Assembly: GCA_041191405.1 (NCBI GenBank)
Contig: JBEEOW010000018.1
Location: forward strand, 1 to 64,000
DNA length: 64,000 nucleotides
Direction: 5' to 3'
Origin: JBEEOW01 sp041191405
Lineage (GTDB): Bacteria > Bacteroidota > Bacteroidia > Cytophagales > UBA9547
Part shown: piece by piece, positions 28,425 to 38,035 of the stretch
How positions within the stretch are numbered: position 1 is the first letter of the stretch
Layout of the letters: each line of letters begins with the position of its first letter
Notes under the pieces: generated by a model
What the model was told of the DNA's origin: nothing
The model's database searches: none
What the model saw: only the letters and a program-made list of their open reading frames with translations
Position numbers and translations under genes: made by a program

Positions 28425-29591
28425 TTATTTTATATTATTTAATATACAAATAATCCTATCCAATGAATCGTTTTTGCTAAACTTTGTCCTAGCAACTTTT
28501 AAGCATTTCAAAGAGTAAAAACCATATATTTCATCTGATTTACAAATATTTAGCAACTTTAACAACAAATCTTTTTCATTATATTTTTCGTGAAACAATA
28601 AAACATCTTCGTTATGCAATAAATTAAAAATCCAACCATGAAAATTTATAATTGGTATGGTTCCTAAACTTAGGGAATCAAAAAACTTATTAGGACTACC
28701 TGTATGTAACAATTTAGAATCTACTTTATAGGAAACATATGAAAAATCAGACTCGCTCAATATCTTATATGTATCATTTTTATTTAAATAATCAAAAAAA
28801 GAAACATTAACAGGAGCTATTGATTTCAACATTTGCAATTGAGCCCCATCACCAATGATTGAAAATTCAAATTTATTCTTGAAATGTAAATCTGCATAAA
28901 TAGCTAAATCAATGAGCTGATTAACTTCATTTGCAAAACCTAATGTTCCTGCATAGCAAATTTTCACTTTTACATTGTCACTTTTTGATATTTTTTTGGG
29001 AAAATTACTAGCAAGTTCTAAATCACAAAAATTTGTAACAACCTGAATCTTATGCTTAAATTGAGGATATCTAAAAACAATATTATCATACATTCCTTCA
29101 GATAAAACTATAATTGTGCTTGCTTTTAAATAAACCAAAAACTCCAATTTATATAAAATATTTAAAACAAGTGTATTTTTTAAAAGACCTAATTCTTGTG
29201 GAACTCCAGGCCAAAGATCCCTTACTTCGAACACAAAAGGAATTTTTCTAAAAAAACTCACAATTAAACAAGGTATTGCTACTGTTAATGGTGTTGAAGT
29301 AGCATAAATAAGATCAACATTTCGGACTTTAAACGATTTGTAAGTAGAAAAAATTATAAATAATAAAAATGCAAATATTCTTCTTATAAACCCATAACTA
29401 TTACTGTAACCAATTTTAAAGTAATGTACTACAATTTTACCATCAACTAATTTTGCATTCTTATCATTTGAACTTGTTATTACATCTACATGATGACCAT
29501 TTTCAGACATCGCTTTTGCAATATGAAAAGAACGTATTGCACCTCCCTCTTCGAGTGTTTTATAATATTGATGTAAATAAAGTATTTTCAT
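28425..29591 (-). CDS. Glycosyltransferase family 4 protein
   Basis: A 388-residue GT-B glycosyltransferase. The N-terminal acceptor half has the GT4 start YLHQYYKTLEEGGAIRSFHIAKAM. The C-terminal donor half contains KICYAGTLGFANEVNQLID and the E/GSPNKFFDSLSLGTIPI region, where a GSPNK loop replaces the usual E-x7-E. It resembles WcaI/colanic-acid-type transferases. It is cytoplasmic, attached to the inner membrane through the lipid acceptor. It is alone, flanked by the chitinase operon and by a hairpin element and dapF, so no pathway can be assigned. Confidence 0.85.
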   Translation of the reverse strand: MKILYLHQYYKTLEEGGAIRSFHIAKAMSENGHHVDVITSSNDKNAKLVDGKIVVHYFKIGYSNSYGFIRRIFAFLLFIIFSTYKSFKVRNVDLIYATSTPLTVAIPCLIVSFFRKIPFVFEVRDLWPGVPQELGLLKNTLVLNILYKLEFLVYLKASTIIVLSEGMYDNIVFRYPQFKHKIQVVTNFCDLELASNFPKKISKSDNVKVKICYAGTLGFANEVNQLIDLAIYADLHFKNKFEFSIIGDGAQLQMLKSIAPVNVSFFDYLNKNDTYKILSESDFSYVSYKVDSKLLHTGSPNKFFDSLSLGTIPIINFHGWIFNLLHNEDVLLFHEKYNEKDLLLKLLNICKSDEIYGFYSLKCLKVARTKFSKNDSLDRIICILNNIK

Positions 29592-29600
29592 TGTTTGATT

Positions 29601-29651
29601 TTAGATACTAGATTTTAGATTTTAGTCTAATATCTAAAATCTAGTATCTAA
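29601..29651. repeat. Heptad-repeat hairpin element
   Basis: A 20-bp perfect inverted repeat (29601-29620 with 29632-29651, 11-base loop). The left arm is made of 7-bp units such as TTAGATA and TTAGATT, and the right arm of TCTAAAA-type units. It fills the spacer between dapF and the GT4 gene. Confidence 0.85.
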
Positions 29652-29655
29652 AGTC

Positions 29656-30432
29656 TTAAATTTCTATATCTCCTTCAAAAACAAGCTCTGCCGGACCACA
29701 AAGATATACATCTTTAAATCCACCTTTACCATCTTCTTTAAAAGCAACGGATAAATTTCCACCTAAAGTTTTTATTTCGATAGGACTAACTAAGCCTTTT
29801 CTTGAATTTACTAATGCAGCCGCTGTAACACCTGTACCACATGAATAGGTCTCATCTTCAACACCTCTTTCATAAGTACGAACAAAAATCTGATTATCGC
29901 CAATCTGTTCAACAAAATTCACATTAGTACCTTCAGCTTTAAATCTATCATTGTATCTGATGGATTTTCCTTCTTCAAATACAGGAAATTTTTCTATATC
30001 CTGAACTTGTTTTATATAATGTGGAGATCCTGTATTTAACCATGAAAACGAATCATTTTCTTCCACAACATTCACATCTATCATTTTTAATTTTACAATT
30101 CCATCTTTAATTGATGCCTCATGTAAACCATCTATTGCTAAAAAAGTAGTTGTATCTTTAAAAACCTCCATTTTATAAGCAAAAGCCACTAAACAACGGC
30201 CTCCATTCCCACACATTGAGCTCTCATTTCCATCAGCATTAAAATAAACCATTTTGAAATCATACCCTTCTACATTTTCTAGCAGCATAAATCCATCAGC
30301 ACCTATCCCAAATCTTCTATCACATAGTTTTTTAATTAATGCAGTATTTTTTATATCAAAAAATTTTGTTCGATTGTCGATAATTACAAAATCATTACCT
30401 GTTCCTTGATATTTATAGAAATGCAAAGTCAT
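29656..30432 (-). CDS. dapF: Diaminopimelate epimerase
   Basis: Cytoplasmic, cofactor-independent enzyme that turns LL-diaminopimelate into the meso form for lysine and peptidoglycan. Both active-site cysteines are present, C74 in MCGNGGR and C198 in YSCGTG. The N-terminus FYKYQGTGNDFVIIDNR and the 258-residue length match the family. A -7 type box (TATCTTTG on the minus strand, 30459-30452) lies about 20 bp before the start. The gene appears to stand alone, separated from the next T9SS gene by 67 bp. Confidence 0.96.
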   Translation of the reverse strand: MTLHFYKYQGTGNDFVIIDNRTKFFDIKNTALIKKLCDRRFGIGADGFMLLENVEGYDFKMVYFNADGNESSMCGNGGRCLVAFAYKMEVFKDTTTFLAIDGLHEASIKDGIVKLKMIDVNVVEENDSFSWLNTGSPHYIKQVQDIEKFPVFEEGKSIRYNDRFKAEGTNVNFVEQIGDNQIFVRTYERGVEDETYSCGTGVTAAALVNSRKGLVSPIEIKTLGGNLSVAFKEDGKGGFKDVYLCGPAELVFEGDIEI

Positions 30433-30451
30433 ATTCTTCGAAATTTTATTT

Positions 30452-30459
30452 CAAAGATA
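30452..30459 (-). promoter_or_regulatory. Candidate -7 box of dapF
   Basis: TATCTTTG on the minus strand matches TANNTTTG and lies 19 bp from the start codon. No -33 box is apparent at the normal spacing. Confidence 0.4.
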
Positions 30460-30499
30460 GAATATTATTTAAGTATTCTAAAAGATAAATTTTGAAAAT

Positions 30500-31639
30500 T
30501 TATTTTTTAATAAATCTTAACATATTTACAACTTGTGCATTTTCAAAATTTTGAGAAAGAATTTTTAAATAATATATTCCTGGTTTTAATTCACTTACAT
30601 CTAAATCTGTTGGACGAACCTCTTCATTGTCAAATAGAAATTTTTTAACTTCAATTTCAAATGAATTACATATATAAATTGCATAAACTCTTTGATCAGA
30701 CAAAATGGAAATCCTATCATAAGAAGGATTAGGACATACAATTACATTGTTTTCATTATTATCAAGTGATTTTACATTTGATAATTCAACGTTACCAAAC
30801 TTGTCTACACTTTTGATACGATAATAAACTAAAGAATTATTATTTCTTGCATGATCTAAAAATTCATAACTAGTTAAATAATTAACATTGGATGTACTAT
30901 TTACTTTACCTATTTCTTCCCAATGTGTTAAATCGATAGATTTTTCAATAACAAAATAATCATTATTTATCTCTTCAATAGTGCTCCAATTTAAATATAT
31001 AGCATTGTAAAAATTTTTTACTGAAAAATTTGAAATTTTAACATGTAAAGTAGCAGTAACTCCCATTTGAATATCATCTAAAGCAAAATCATTACCACTC
31101 GCAGCAGTATTTTGATTAACAATACATATCGAAGCTGTTGTATTAGCACCCGAACTCCACGTTTCACAAAATTGTTGCCAAGTACATGTTGTAGAAGATG
31201 CAGTAAATGGGCTACCCAAATTAACTCCATTTATAGAAAATTGTAAAATTGCTGGACTTGTTGGATGTACGGAAGCAACCCAAGTAGAAAATGTGTAAGA
31301 AGAATTTGGATTTACTGAAACAGAACCACACCAAACGGTAACACCTGCAGTATTAGCTCCATTAACAACCATCATATTTCCAGAACCACTTGTATGATCA
31401 CCACATGTAGCAAAATTTGGATGATCATTTCTAGGATTTGTCAAAACATCGTATTTTCCTTCTGGTGTAAGATTACCAGGATTATAACCATAACTACTTG
31501 AAAAACCAGTATTACCACTTGAAAAATTTCCGTTAGTCACTAAATTTGAAGTAATACTACATTGCCCAAATACATTTGAAAAAACAAAATTTAATAAAAC
31601 AAAAACAACTATTTTCAGATTTCTGTATGAAGTTTCCAT
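30500..31639 (-). CDS. T9SS-exported protein with carbohydrate-binding-like N-terminus
   Basis: A 379-residue secreted protein. The signal peptide ends near VFGQ (about residue 26). Residues 30-195 begin LVTNGNFSSGNTGFSSSY and form a beta-sandwich like the NGNFE-type carbohydrate-binding modules. Residues 200-290 are an FN3-like pre-sorting module, shared with the next gene upstream (NNDYFVIEKS, YYRIKSVDKFG). The last 80 or so residues resemble a T9SS sorting domain (VCPNPSYDRISI, ELKPGIYYLKI). It has no catalytic domain, so it is probably a binding or structural surface protein. Confidence 0.82.
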   Translation of the reverse strand: METSYRNLKIVVFVLLNFVFSNVFGQCSITSNLVTNGNFSSGNTGFSSSYGYNPGNLTPEGKYDVLTNPRNDHPNFATCGDHTSGSGNMMVVNGANTAGVTVWCGSVSVNPNSSYTFSTWVASVHPTSPAILQFSINGVNLGSPFTASSTTCTWQQFCETWSSGANTTASICIVNQNTAASGNDFALDDIQMGVTATLHVKISNFSVKNFYNAIYLNWSTIEEINNDYFVIEKSIDLTHWEEIGKVNSTSNVNYLTSYEFLDHARNNNSLVYYRIKSVDKFGNVELSNVKSLDNNENNVIVCPNPSYDRISILSDQRVYAIYICNSFEIEVKKFLFDNEEVRPTDLDVSELKPGIYYLKILSQNFENAQVVNMLRFIKK

Positions 31640-31740
31640 AGTCGTACATTATTTGAGACCAATACGACTAATACTTGTATATGTTTCAAAATATGGTTTA
31701 AATAATAAAAAATATTAAAATAACAAGAAAGTGCAAAAAA

Positions 31741-31770
31741 AAGCCTCGATTACTCGAGGCTTCAAAATTT
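31741..31770. terminator. Terminator after the beta-helix T9SS gene
   Basis: AAGCCTCG (31741-31748) pairs with CGAGGCTT (31755-31762) around a 6-base loop. The minus-strand U-run comes from the A-run at 31734-31740. It lies 22 bp past the stop of the gene at 31785-34853. Its stem resembles the TGCCTCG terminators at 8049, 12060 and 14663. Confidence 0.8.
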
Positions 31771-31784
31771 TTTATATTGCAAAT

Positions 31785-34700
31785 TTACTCTTTAACTAAT
31801 TTCTCAATCCAAGTTGTATTTTCACTTGTAACATGTAAGAAATATACACCTTTCGATAAATTATTTAGATTCAATTTATATTCTCCTGAACCTCCATATA
31901 CTTCTACACTTGTAGTAAAGTAAACTTTACCTAAAGCATCATAAATTGCAACTTGATAAATACCTGACTCTTCAGCTAAAATTTTTAAAATTGCATCATT
32001 AGCAGTTGGATTTGGAGAGATTGAAATGATTGTACTACCTCCAGTATTAACTGCAACTACTTTTGAATAATCAAATTTAGCATCAAAATCAACTTGTTTA
32101 ATTCTATAGTAATTTACCCCTTCTTTAGGGTTTTTATCAATAAATGTATACGAATTGATGTTATTAGTTGTACCAGCACCATCAATTTGCGAACTAATAA
32201 CTTCAAAATTTCTTCCATCGGTACTTCTTTCAACAACAAAATAATCATTGTTAGTTTCAGATGCTGTTTGCCATTTTACTAAAACTCCACTTGTTATATT
32301 TTTAGCAGAAACATTTAAGAAAGAAACAGGTAATATTTCTAAACATCTTGAAAACTCAGAAGTTTGATAAGCGCCTACTGTATTGCCTGCTCCAGGAGAG
32401 GTTGCAGTAACGGTAATATTTGAGAAACTTGAAACTGGCGAAGGCAAAGTTATATTAAATTTACCTTGGGCATCAGTTACACCTTCAGCAATAAATAAAT
32501 ATCCTTGTCTTTCAACAGCAGACAAGCAAGATTGTCTACATAAACTATTATCCTTTGCAAAAACTTCTATTATTACACCATTAACAGCTTGACCTTTTAA
32601 TTGACCCACTAAAGTAGTACTAGTAGAATTTATTGTATCTACTTTAACAACATCAGTCATATAGTTAGCATTTGCTAATCCATTTAAATTAATACCAGTA
32701 ACTGCATTACAAGAAATACTGTTTCTGCGCATTTGTACATTTGTAACAGTTGCATCAGTTAAATTAATACCCGAACCACCATTGGCAGCAATAATATTAC
32801 CTTCATTTGCTCCGGTTCCTCCAATAATTGATTGAGTTCCTTTTACAAAATTAATTCCATTACCGCTATTGTTTGAGAAAGAGTTTCCACGAGCAACTAA
32901 GTTTGTAATAGCTTTATTAACTTTTAAACCATCACCAGAAACTGTACTGTCAATTTGGTTATTCAAGAAAGAAACGTTTGTAATTAAACCGTCAACTAAC
33001 ACACCATTTGTAGTGTTTTTAATAATTTTATTACCACTTACAATAGGTGTAGCATTAGTACTTGTAAAATGAACTCCATAACCAGACGAAGTAATAATAT
33101 TATCTAATATTCTAATATTACTAGAGTTATTGTAAACAGCAACACCAGTAGTAGAACAATTTGCTATTAAATTTCCTTGTATTGTGTCTTTAGCTGATGA
33201 TGCATTATTACCAGCAACCCAAACTCCAATTTTTTCATTCATAACTATATTAGCATCAGATAAATTTTTACCTCCAACAATAGAGTTATTAGTTCCCCAT
33301 TCTATAGAAATTCCACAATCTCTATTAGGATGAGAATCTATTCCATTTGAAGTACCACAGAAATTACCTCTCATACTTGAGAATGTAGTTTGCTTAGTTC
33401 CATCATTTGAATTTCTAAAAGCAATCCCTTGAATACCATTTCCAACTCTATTTTGGAAAATATCGACTTTTGTAACCCCTCTTACTGCTATACCATCCCA
33501 TTGATTATTTAAAAATGGTAAACCTGTTTTACTTATACCAACAAAGTTGTTTCCAATTAAAACTGTACTACAATTCATATTTACTTGAATACCAGAATTG
33601 ACAGCTCCTCCAATTTGTCCAAAATATCCAATTGTATTACCGTCATTTATTGAAAAACCACCTATAGTATCATTTAAAACATTTACAGTTGACATTTCTC
33701 CAAAATAAATACCACATTGCATAGTTCCAGTTGATAAATCACCTGTCCCGTCAGATTTTACACCTACAAAGTTGGACCTAACACTTGAGTTTTTAGGTAA
33801 TAAATTTGTTAATGGACTTTTATCAAAGGCAATAGCATTATTTAAACCAGCACCAGCTACAGAATTACCACTAGCTAGAACTATATTTGCTCCTTTAACA
33901 AAGTCACCAACTTTTATATTATTACCTCCATTTACATTAATTCCATTTCCTTTGTTTCCTAATACAGTGCCTAAACTATCAAGTCCAACCGAATTAGCAT
34001 AAACTTCACTAAATTTACAATCTTCAACAAAAAGCCCCCCTCCTAAATTTGAATAGATATAATTCGAATCAATTAATGTTCCTACTGAATTAATAATATA
34101 GGCTCCAGCATTTCTATTACCATAAAATTTATTGTGTCTTACTAGCAAAGAATCACATTTTGGATTAACTTGTTTCCATTGACCAGCTTGCAATCCATTC
34201 CAAAACCCACGAACAGTATTGTTAATTATTTTATCTCCAACACTATTGCCTACTACATTTTCAGCTTGGTTGGTTCCAATTCTTATAGCAGAATTACCTC
34301 CTGTTACAACTGTGCTAGAAAAAGTATTATTTTTTACTATATTATACTTTGCATTAAATATAAAAACTGAACCTATTTCTTGGTTAGTAGTAAAATTGTT
34401 ATTAGATATAACACTAGCTGTTCCATTTAATTCAATGTAAGCATTTTGAAAAGTTAAATTTGAAATTGTATCGTTTTTCCCAGTTATAGTTAATGTTTTA
34501 TAAGAAGCACCTGAAGCTCCTATAATTGTAACAACTCTATTTGTTGGTCCAATGATTGAAACGCCATCTGCACATAACTGTGTTGTTTGTTGCCATCTAC
34601 CAGTAAAATCAACTACTGAAACACTAGGATCAAATACAATTTGCTTTATTCTTCCTAAGTTAGCTTGTTGAATACCTTCAATAAATGTTCCACTAGTAAT

Positions 34701-34853
34701 AGCATTTGTTGTAGACTGTGGACAACTCAATGCTAAACCATTTAACGCCCAATCTGCTTGACCCGAACTTGGAATATTAGTTACAGTAAACGTTTGTGCA
34801 GACACAAAGTATGTTGTAAACAATGCAACAATAGCAAGTGATAACTTTTTCAT
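31785..34853 (-). CDS. T9SS-exported NosD-like right-handed beta-helix protein
   Basis: A 1022-residue secreted protein. The signal peptide is residues 1-19 (YFVSAQ). From about 100 to 700 it is a long parallel beta-helix with Asn-rich turns (NNTFSS, NNRVG-like steps), as in NosD/CASH-domain proteins. A short carboxypeptidase-like or Ig-like domain lies at 730-800. The FN3-like module (NNDYFVVERSTDGRNFEV) follows at about 845-940, and the T9SS type A sorting domain (ISPNPTANDAIL to WIEKLVKE) closes it. Likely a surface glycan-binding or glycan-modifying protein; no active site is visible. It is separate from its neighbours, with its own terminator. Confidence 0.87.
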   Translation of the reverse strand: MKKLSLAIVALFTTYFVSAQTFTVTNIPSSGQADWALNGLALSCPQSTTNAITSGTFIEGIQQANLGRIKQIVFDPSVSVVDFTGRWQQTTQLCADGVSIIGPTNRVVTIIGASGASYKTLTITGKNDTISNLTFQNAYIELNGTASVISNNNFTTNQEIGSVFIFNAKYNIVKNNTFSSTVVTGGNSAIRIGTNQAENVVGNSVGDKIINNTVRGFWNGLQAGQWKQVNPKCDSLLVRHNKFYGNRNAGAYIINSVGTLIDSNYIYSNLGGGLFVEDCKFSEVYANSVGLDSLGTVLGNKGNGINVNGGNNIKVGDFVKGANIVLASGNSVAGAGLNNAIAFDKSPLTNLLPKNSSVRSNFVGVKSDGTGDLSTGTMQCGIYFGEMSTVNVLNDTIGGFSINDGNTIGYFGQIGGAVNSGIQVNMNCSTVLIGNNFVGISKTGLPFLNNQWDGIAVRGVTKVDIFQNRVGNGIQGIAFRNSNDGTKQTTFSSMRGNFCGTSNGIDSHPNRDCGISIEWGTNNSIVGGKNLSDANIVMNEKIGVWVAGNNASSAKDTIQGNLIANCSTTGVAVYNNSSNIRILDNIITSSGYGVHFTSTNATPIVSGNKIIKNTTNGVLVDGLITNVSFLNNQIDSTVSGDGLKVNKAITNLVARGNSFSNNSGNGINFVKGTQSIIGGTGANEGNIIAANGGSGINLTDATVTNVQMRRNSISCNAVTGINLNGLANANYMTDVVKVDTINSTSTTLVGQLKGQAVNGVIIEVFAKDNSLCRQSCLSAVERQGYLFIAEGVTDAQGKFNITLPSPVSSFSNITVTATSPGAGNTVGAYQTSEFSRCLEILPVSFLNVSAKNITSGVLVKWQTASETNNDYFVVERSTDGRNFEVISSQIDGAGTTNNINSYTFIDKNPKEGVNYYRIKQVDFDAKFDYSKVVAVNTGGSTIISISPNPTANDAILKILAEESGIYQVAIYDALGKVYFTTSVEVYGGSGEYKLNLNNLSKGVYFLHVTSENTTWIEKLVKE

Positions 34854-34998
34854 ATTTATAACCGGTTTTACGGGTGTTTTTTTATACTTATACTATTAAA
34901 AAGGTAACTACTTAGTTTAAACCTATTTTAACATCTAGTGCAATAATAAGAATTATACAATAAAAAAACAATTTATTCTTGAAAAAATTAAATTTTTA

Positions 34999-37188
34999 CT
35001 AGTAATGCATGGGATGAATTGGTAGATTAGATTTAGACTTTTGTACTTGTAACCACCTTCTTGAACCTAATTCAGGGTTTGCCATATCTACAATTAATTG
35101 GATTGACTCTAGAATTGCTAACTTACACCTAGCATCCTCAAATGATTTTGTATTTTGAGCCTTATTTTCGTATTCAGTTCTTAAATCATCAATGTATTTA
35201 GTATTAGTCTCATACCAACTTTTTGAAGCTATAATTTTTGTTTCAGTATGACTTAATGCATCTAAACCTATTTCGGCAAGTTTTTTTAACTGTAATGATA
35301 ATCCGAGTAATTGTTGAAGGTGAATATTATCACTTGATAGTACCAAAAATTGATCATTATTATCTCTCCAAATTTTCAACCATTTGTCAATTTCGGTTTT
35401 ATCAAACAATGATTTTGTATGTGAGTAACTTTCTACTCTAAATGCAAAATAGCGTGCATCAGTTGGGTCGGGTATTACGGCATCAGCAATTAATGAAAAT
35501 GGAGAAAAAGTTTTGTAAATTACCCCTTTATTGTTTCGCAAATAGTAAGGATATGGTTCCAATACGCTTACTAATATATTTAAGGAATTATTATGATTTA
35601 ATTGCGAAATAGTCCTTAAAAAGGATTGATTATTCTTAAGATGTGCTATATCTAAATACTCAAGTTGAATTGAAACAGGATCAAGTCTTTTGTATAAATC
35701 AGCTACATCATGAATTGACTGAGGTGACCAAAATCTTTCAGCAATAGCTAATGTTCTTGGCCAAATCCTACTATCAACAGTTTGATTATTAACCATTTCA
35801 CCCCACATAAGTGCTTCTCCTCCCATTACAAATCTTTGTTGTTCTGGTGTCAAATGTGCTTTTTTTTCTGATTCAACTAAATCAGTTAATGTTGCAAATG
35901 GGTCAGCTTGATAGTAATTTAATGAAGGCAACATATAATCTAAGTAATATGGTGCCGAAAACACTACAAAACGTTTCTCTAAAGTTTGCTGATAAAGCGA
36001 TGTATAACTATCTTTTACTTGAACTATTGATTCATTTAAAGAATTGATTTTAAATCCTTCGTTCCAATTAATAAGTTTTTTTCCTGTTTTTTTAAAAGCT
36101 TTATTTACTCGTGAAAAAAAGTAATCTAGTAATTCTTCTGAATTACTATAACCTCTTTTTTTCATAAATTCTAAAATTTGTTGATTTGATTGCCAATGTT
36201 TTAAACTAGGTAAAGATGCGCCAACATGAAAATATTTATCAGGGAACAACGGAATAATTTCCGACAAAAGTTTATCAGTAAACTCAAATACTTTTTCATT
36301 TGCTGGATTTAAAACTGCATCCGTAATATTACCAATTTTACGTTCTAATTCATATGGTAACTGATTAGAAGCCAATTCAGGGTAAGCTGTTAATATAGCG
36401 GTTGCATGTGAAGGTAAATGTATTTCTGGATAAACCCTAATACCTCTATCCGATGCATATTTTACAATATCTTTTATTTGATCTTGAGTATAAAATTGAC
36501 CATCAGAGGCTAATTGTTGAAGTTTAGGAAAAACTTTAGATTCGATTCTCCAACCTTGATCATCATTTAAATGCAAATGAAGAACATTTAACTTTGCCAA
36601 AGCCATCGCATCTAAATTTCTCTTGATTACATCTACAGTTAAAAAATGTTTTGCTGGGTCAAGCATTAATCCTCTCCAAGCAAACCTTGGTCTATCAGTA
36701 ATATTTACCATTGGGAAGTATGCACCATTCTTATCAATAATTAGCAACTGTAATAAAGTTTCTAATCCTCGCATAGCACCCACATCTGTTATAGCCGAAA
36801 GTGTAACTTTATCAGCTGTTATATTTAGTGTATAAAATTCATCCTCATTCCAGTCTCCTGTTGATTTCCTTACAATATTTATAGTCATGGTTGGAAAAGC
36901 TGGTCGTTGAGGATGTTTTTCTGAAATAACATTTTGCAAAAAAAACAAACCTGTTCTAGCGTCTAATCTTCTAAGAAATCTATTGCTATAATCAAAAAGT
37001 CGAGATGGAGCCCCCTCTGGTACCGATATTGAAAAATCTTGTTTCAAATGCAATCGACCCTCCTGCACTTCAACTTGTTGGGGCCATGGAATTAAATTTA
37101 GGTTTTTAACAGTAAATAATTGAGCATTGGCATTTATACAAATAAAGCATAACAAGCCTATTATTAGCTTTTTGTAAAGTCTAGTCAT
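34999..37188 (-). CDS. GH20 beta-N-acetylhexosaminidase-like protein, catalytic pair missing
   Basis: A 729-residue protein with a signal peptide (cleavage near NANAQ). It has the GH20 N-terminal beta domain (about 30-155), a TIM barrel (about 166-490) and a C-terminal helical region. Family motifs are clear: WRGLMLDPAKHF, HLHLNDDQGWRIE, GGEALMWGE and WPRTLAIAERFWS. The catalytic motif HxGGDE reads HVGASL at 321-326, so the Asp-Glu pair is Ser325-Leu326 (codons at 36211-36216). PEIDxPGH reads PEIHLPSH. Active GH20 enzymes need that pair, so this copy should not hydrolyse GlcNAc ends by the usual mechanism. The frame is intact, suggesting a retained binding or structural role. Confidence 0.88.
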   Translation of the reverse strand: MTRLYKKLIIGLLCFICINANAQLFTVKNLNLIPWPQQVEVQEGRLHLKQDFSISVPEGAPSRLFDYSNRFLRRLDARTGLFFLQNVISEKHPQRPAFPTMTINIVRKSTGDWNEDEFYTLNITADKVTLSAITDVGAMRGLETLLQLLIIDKNGAYFPMVNITDRPRFAWRGLMLDPAKHFLTVDVIKRNLDAMALAKLNVLHLHLNDDQGWRIESKVFPKLQQLASDGQFYTQDQIKDIVKYASDRGIRVYPEIHLPSHATAILTAYPELASNQLPYELERKIGNITDAVLNPANEKVFEFTDKLLSEIIPLFPDKYFHVGASLPSLKHWQSNQQILEFMKKRGYSNSEELLDYFFSRVNKAFKKTGKKLINWNEGFKINSLNESIVQVKDSYTSLYQQTLEKRFVVFSAPYYLDYMLPSLNYYQADPFATLTDLVESEKKAHLTPEQQRFVMGGEALMWGEMVNNQTVDSRIWPRTLAIAERFWSPQSIHDVADLYKRLDPVSIQLEYLDIAHLKNNQSFLRTISQLNHNNSLNILVSVLEPYPYYLRNNKGVIYKTFSPFSLIADAVIPDPTDARYFAFRVESYSHTKSLFDKTEIDKWLKIWRDNNDQFLVLSSDNIHLQQLLGLSLQLKKLAEIGLDALSHTETKIIASKSWYETNTKYIDDLRTEYENKAQNTKSFEDARCKLAILESIQLIVDMANPELGSRRWLQVQKSKSNLPIHPMHY

Positions 37189-37241
37189 TAAAATTTTTTA
37201 TTACATATTTGGATTAAGAATCCTTTACGTATAAATAATTT

Positions 37242-37973
37242 TTAAGTTAATATGTCGTGTAACTTATGTAATTCTTTTAGAAACATTTCTCTTACTTCTT
37301 TTGCAAATGGGTTTTCATTTTCAATAGTTAAAAATAAATCCATTGAATCTTGACCAAGATTTCTTTTAATATCAATTAAATGTTGGTAAGCAGGGGTTTT
37401 TTGTTCAACATCAGGTATATCCATATTATTTACCGCCCTACCAACAAAATGTGTTAATGCTTGAACGTATGCCATTTGTTTATCGTGCAATTCAGGAGAA
37501 CGTTCTAAAACATTAAGTTTTAGTATTTGAGAAAAAAACTTCATCATATTTCCATACCTTGTTGTCCTTACAGGGCATACCACAAGATTTAAACCTGCTA
37601 TACCATTTTTCCCACTTTGGGGTCCGAACAATGGATGTAAACCTATTATTTGATTTTCAGGAGAAAGATACTTCTGCATTAAATCAACTGGTTTTACTTT
37701 AACTGATGATACATCAACTACAATAGAAGCTGGATTGATATAATTTTTAATTTCAATCAACAAGGATTCAAGAAACTGAACAGGAACTCCAAGTACCACA
37801 ATTTCTTTTTGACAAGTATCATGTAATGAAGCATATTTAACACCTAAACGCTGACAATCTAGTCGGATATCTCGTTTATCAAATACCGTAACATTAAAAT
37901 AAGGTGTTAAGTATGGCATTATAAATTGACCAAAACTTCCAAAACCAATAAATCCTATTTCTCTTTTATGCAT
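37242..37973 (-). CDS. Prephenate/arogenate dehydrogenase-like protein
   Basis: A 243-residue cytoplasmic NAD(P)-dependent oxidoreductase. A Rossmann fold starts at GFIGFGSFGQF. The middle has VVDVSSVK and GLHPLFGP, and the helix QALTHFVGRA supplies the family His, all typical of TyrA-type dehydrogenases, including the short plant arogenate-type. There is no ACT or chorismate mutase domain. The reaction would be oxidative decarboxylation of prephenate or arogenate on the way to tyrosine. The neighbours are unrelated to aromatic synthesis, so the precise substrate is open. Confidence 0.82.
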   Translation of the reverse strand: MHKREIGFIGFGSFGQFIMPYLTPYFNVTVFDKRDIRLDCQRLGVKYASLHDTCQKEIVVLGVPVQFLESLLIEIKNYINPASIVVDVSSVKVKPVDLMQKYLSPENQIIGLHPLFGPQSGKNGIAGLNLVVCPVRTTRYGNMMKFFSQILKLNVLERSPELHDKQMAYVQALTHFVGRAVNNMDIPDVEQKTPAYQHLIDIKRNLGQDSMDLFLTIENENPFAKEVREMFLKELHKLHDILT

Positions 37974-37980
37974 ATTTTTG

Positions 37981-38014
37981 AGATTTTAGACTTAAGACTT
38001 AAGACTTAAGACTG
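37981..38014. repeat. Heptad-repeat element (single arm)
   Basis: Five consecutive 7-bp units, three of them exactly AGACTTA, lie between the prephenate dehydrogenase-like gene and the coiled-coil gene. The embedded CTTAAG is self-complementary, so the array can fold on itself. Confidence 0.8.
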
Positions 38015-38035
38015 AAAACGAATATCTGAAAAAAA

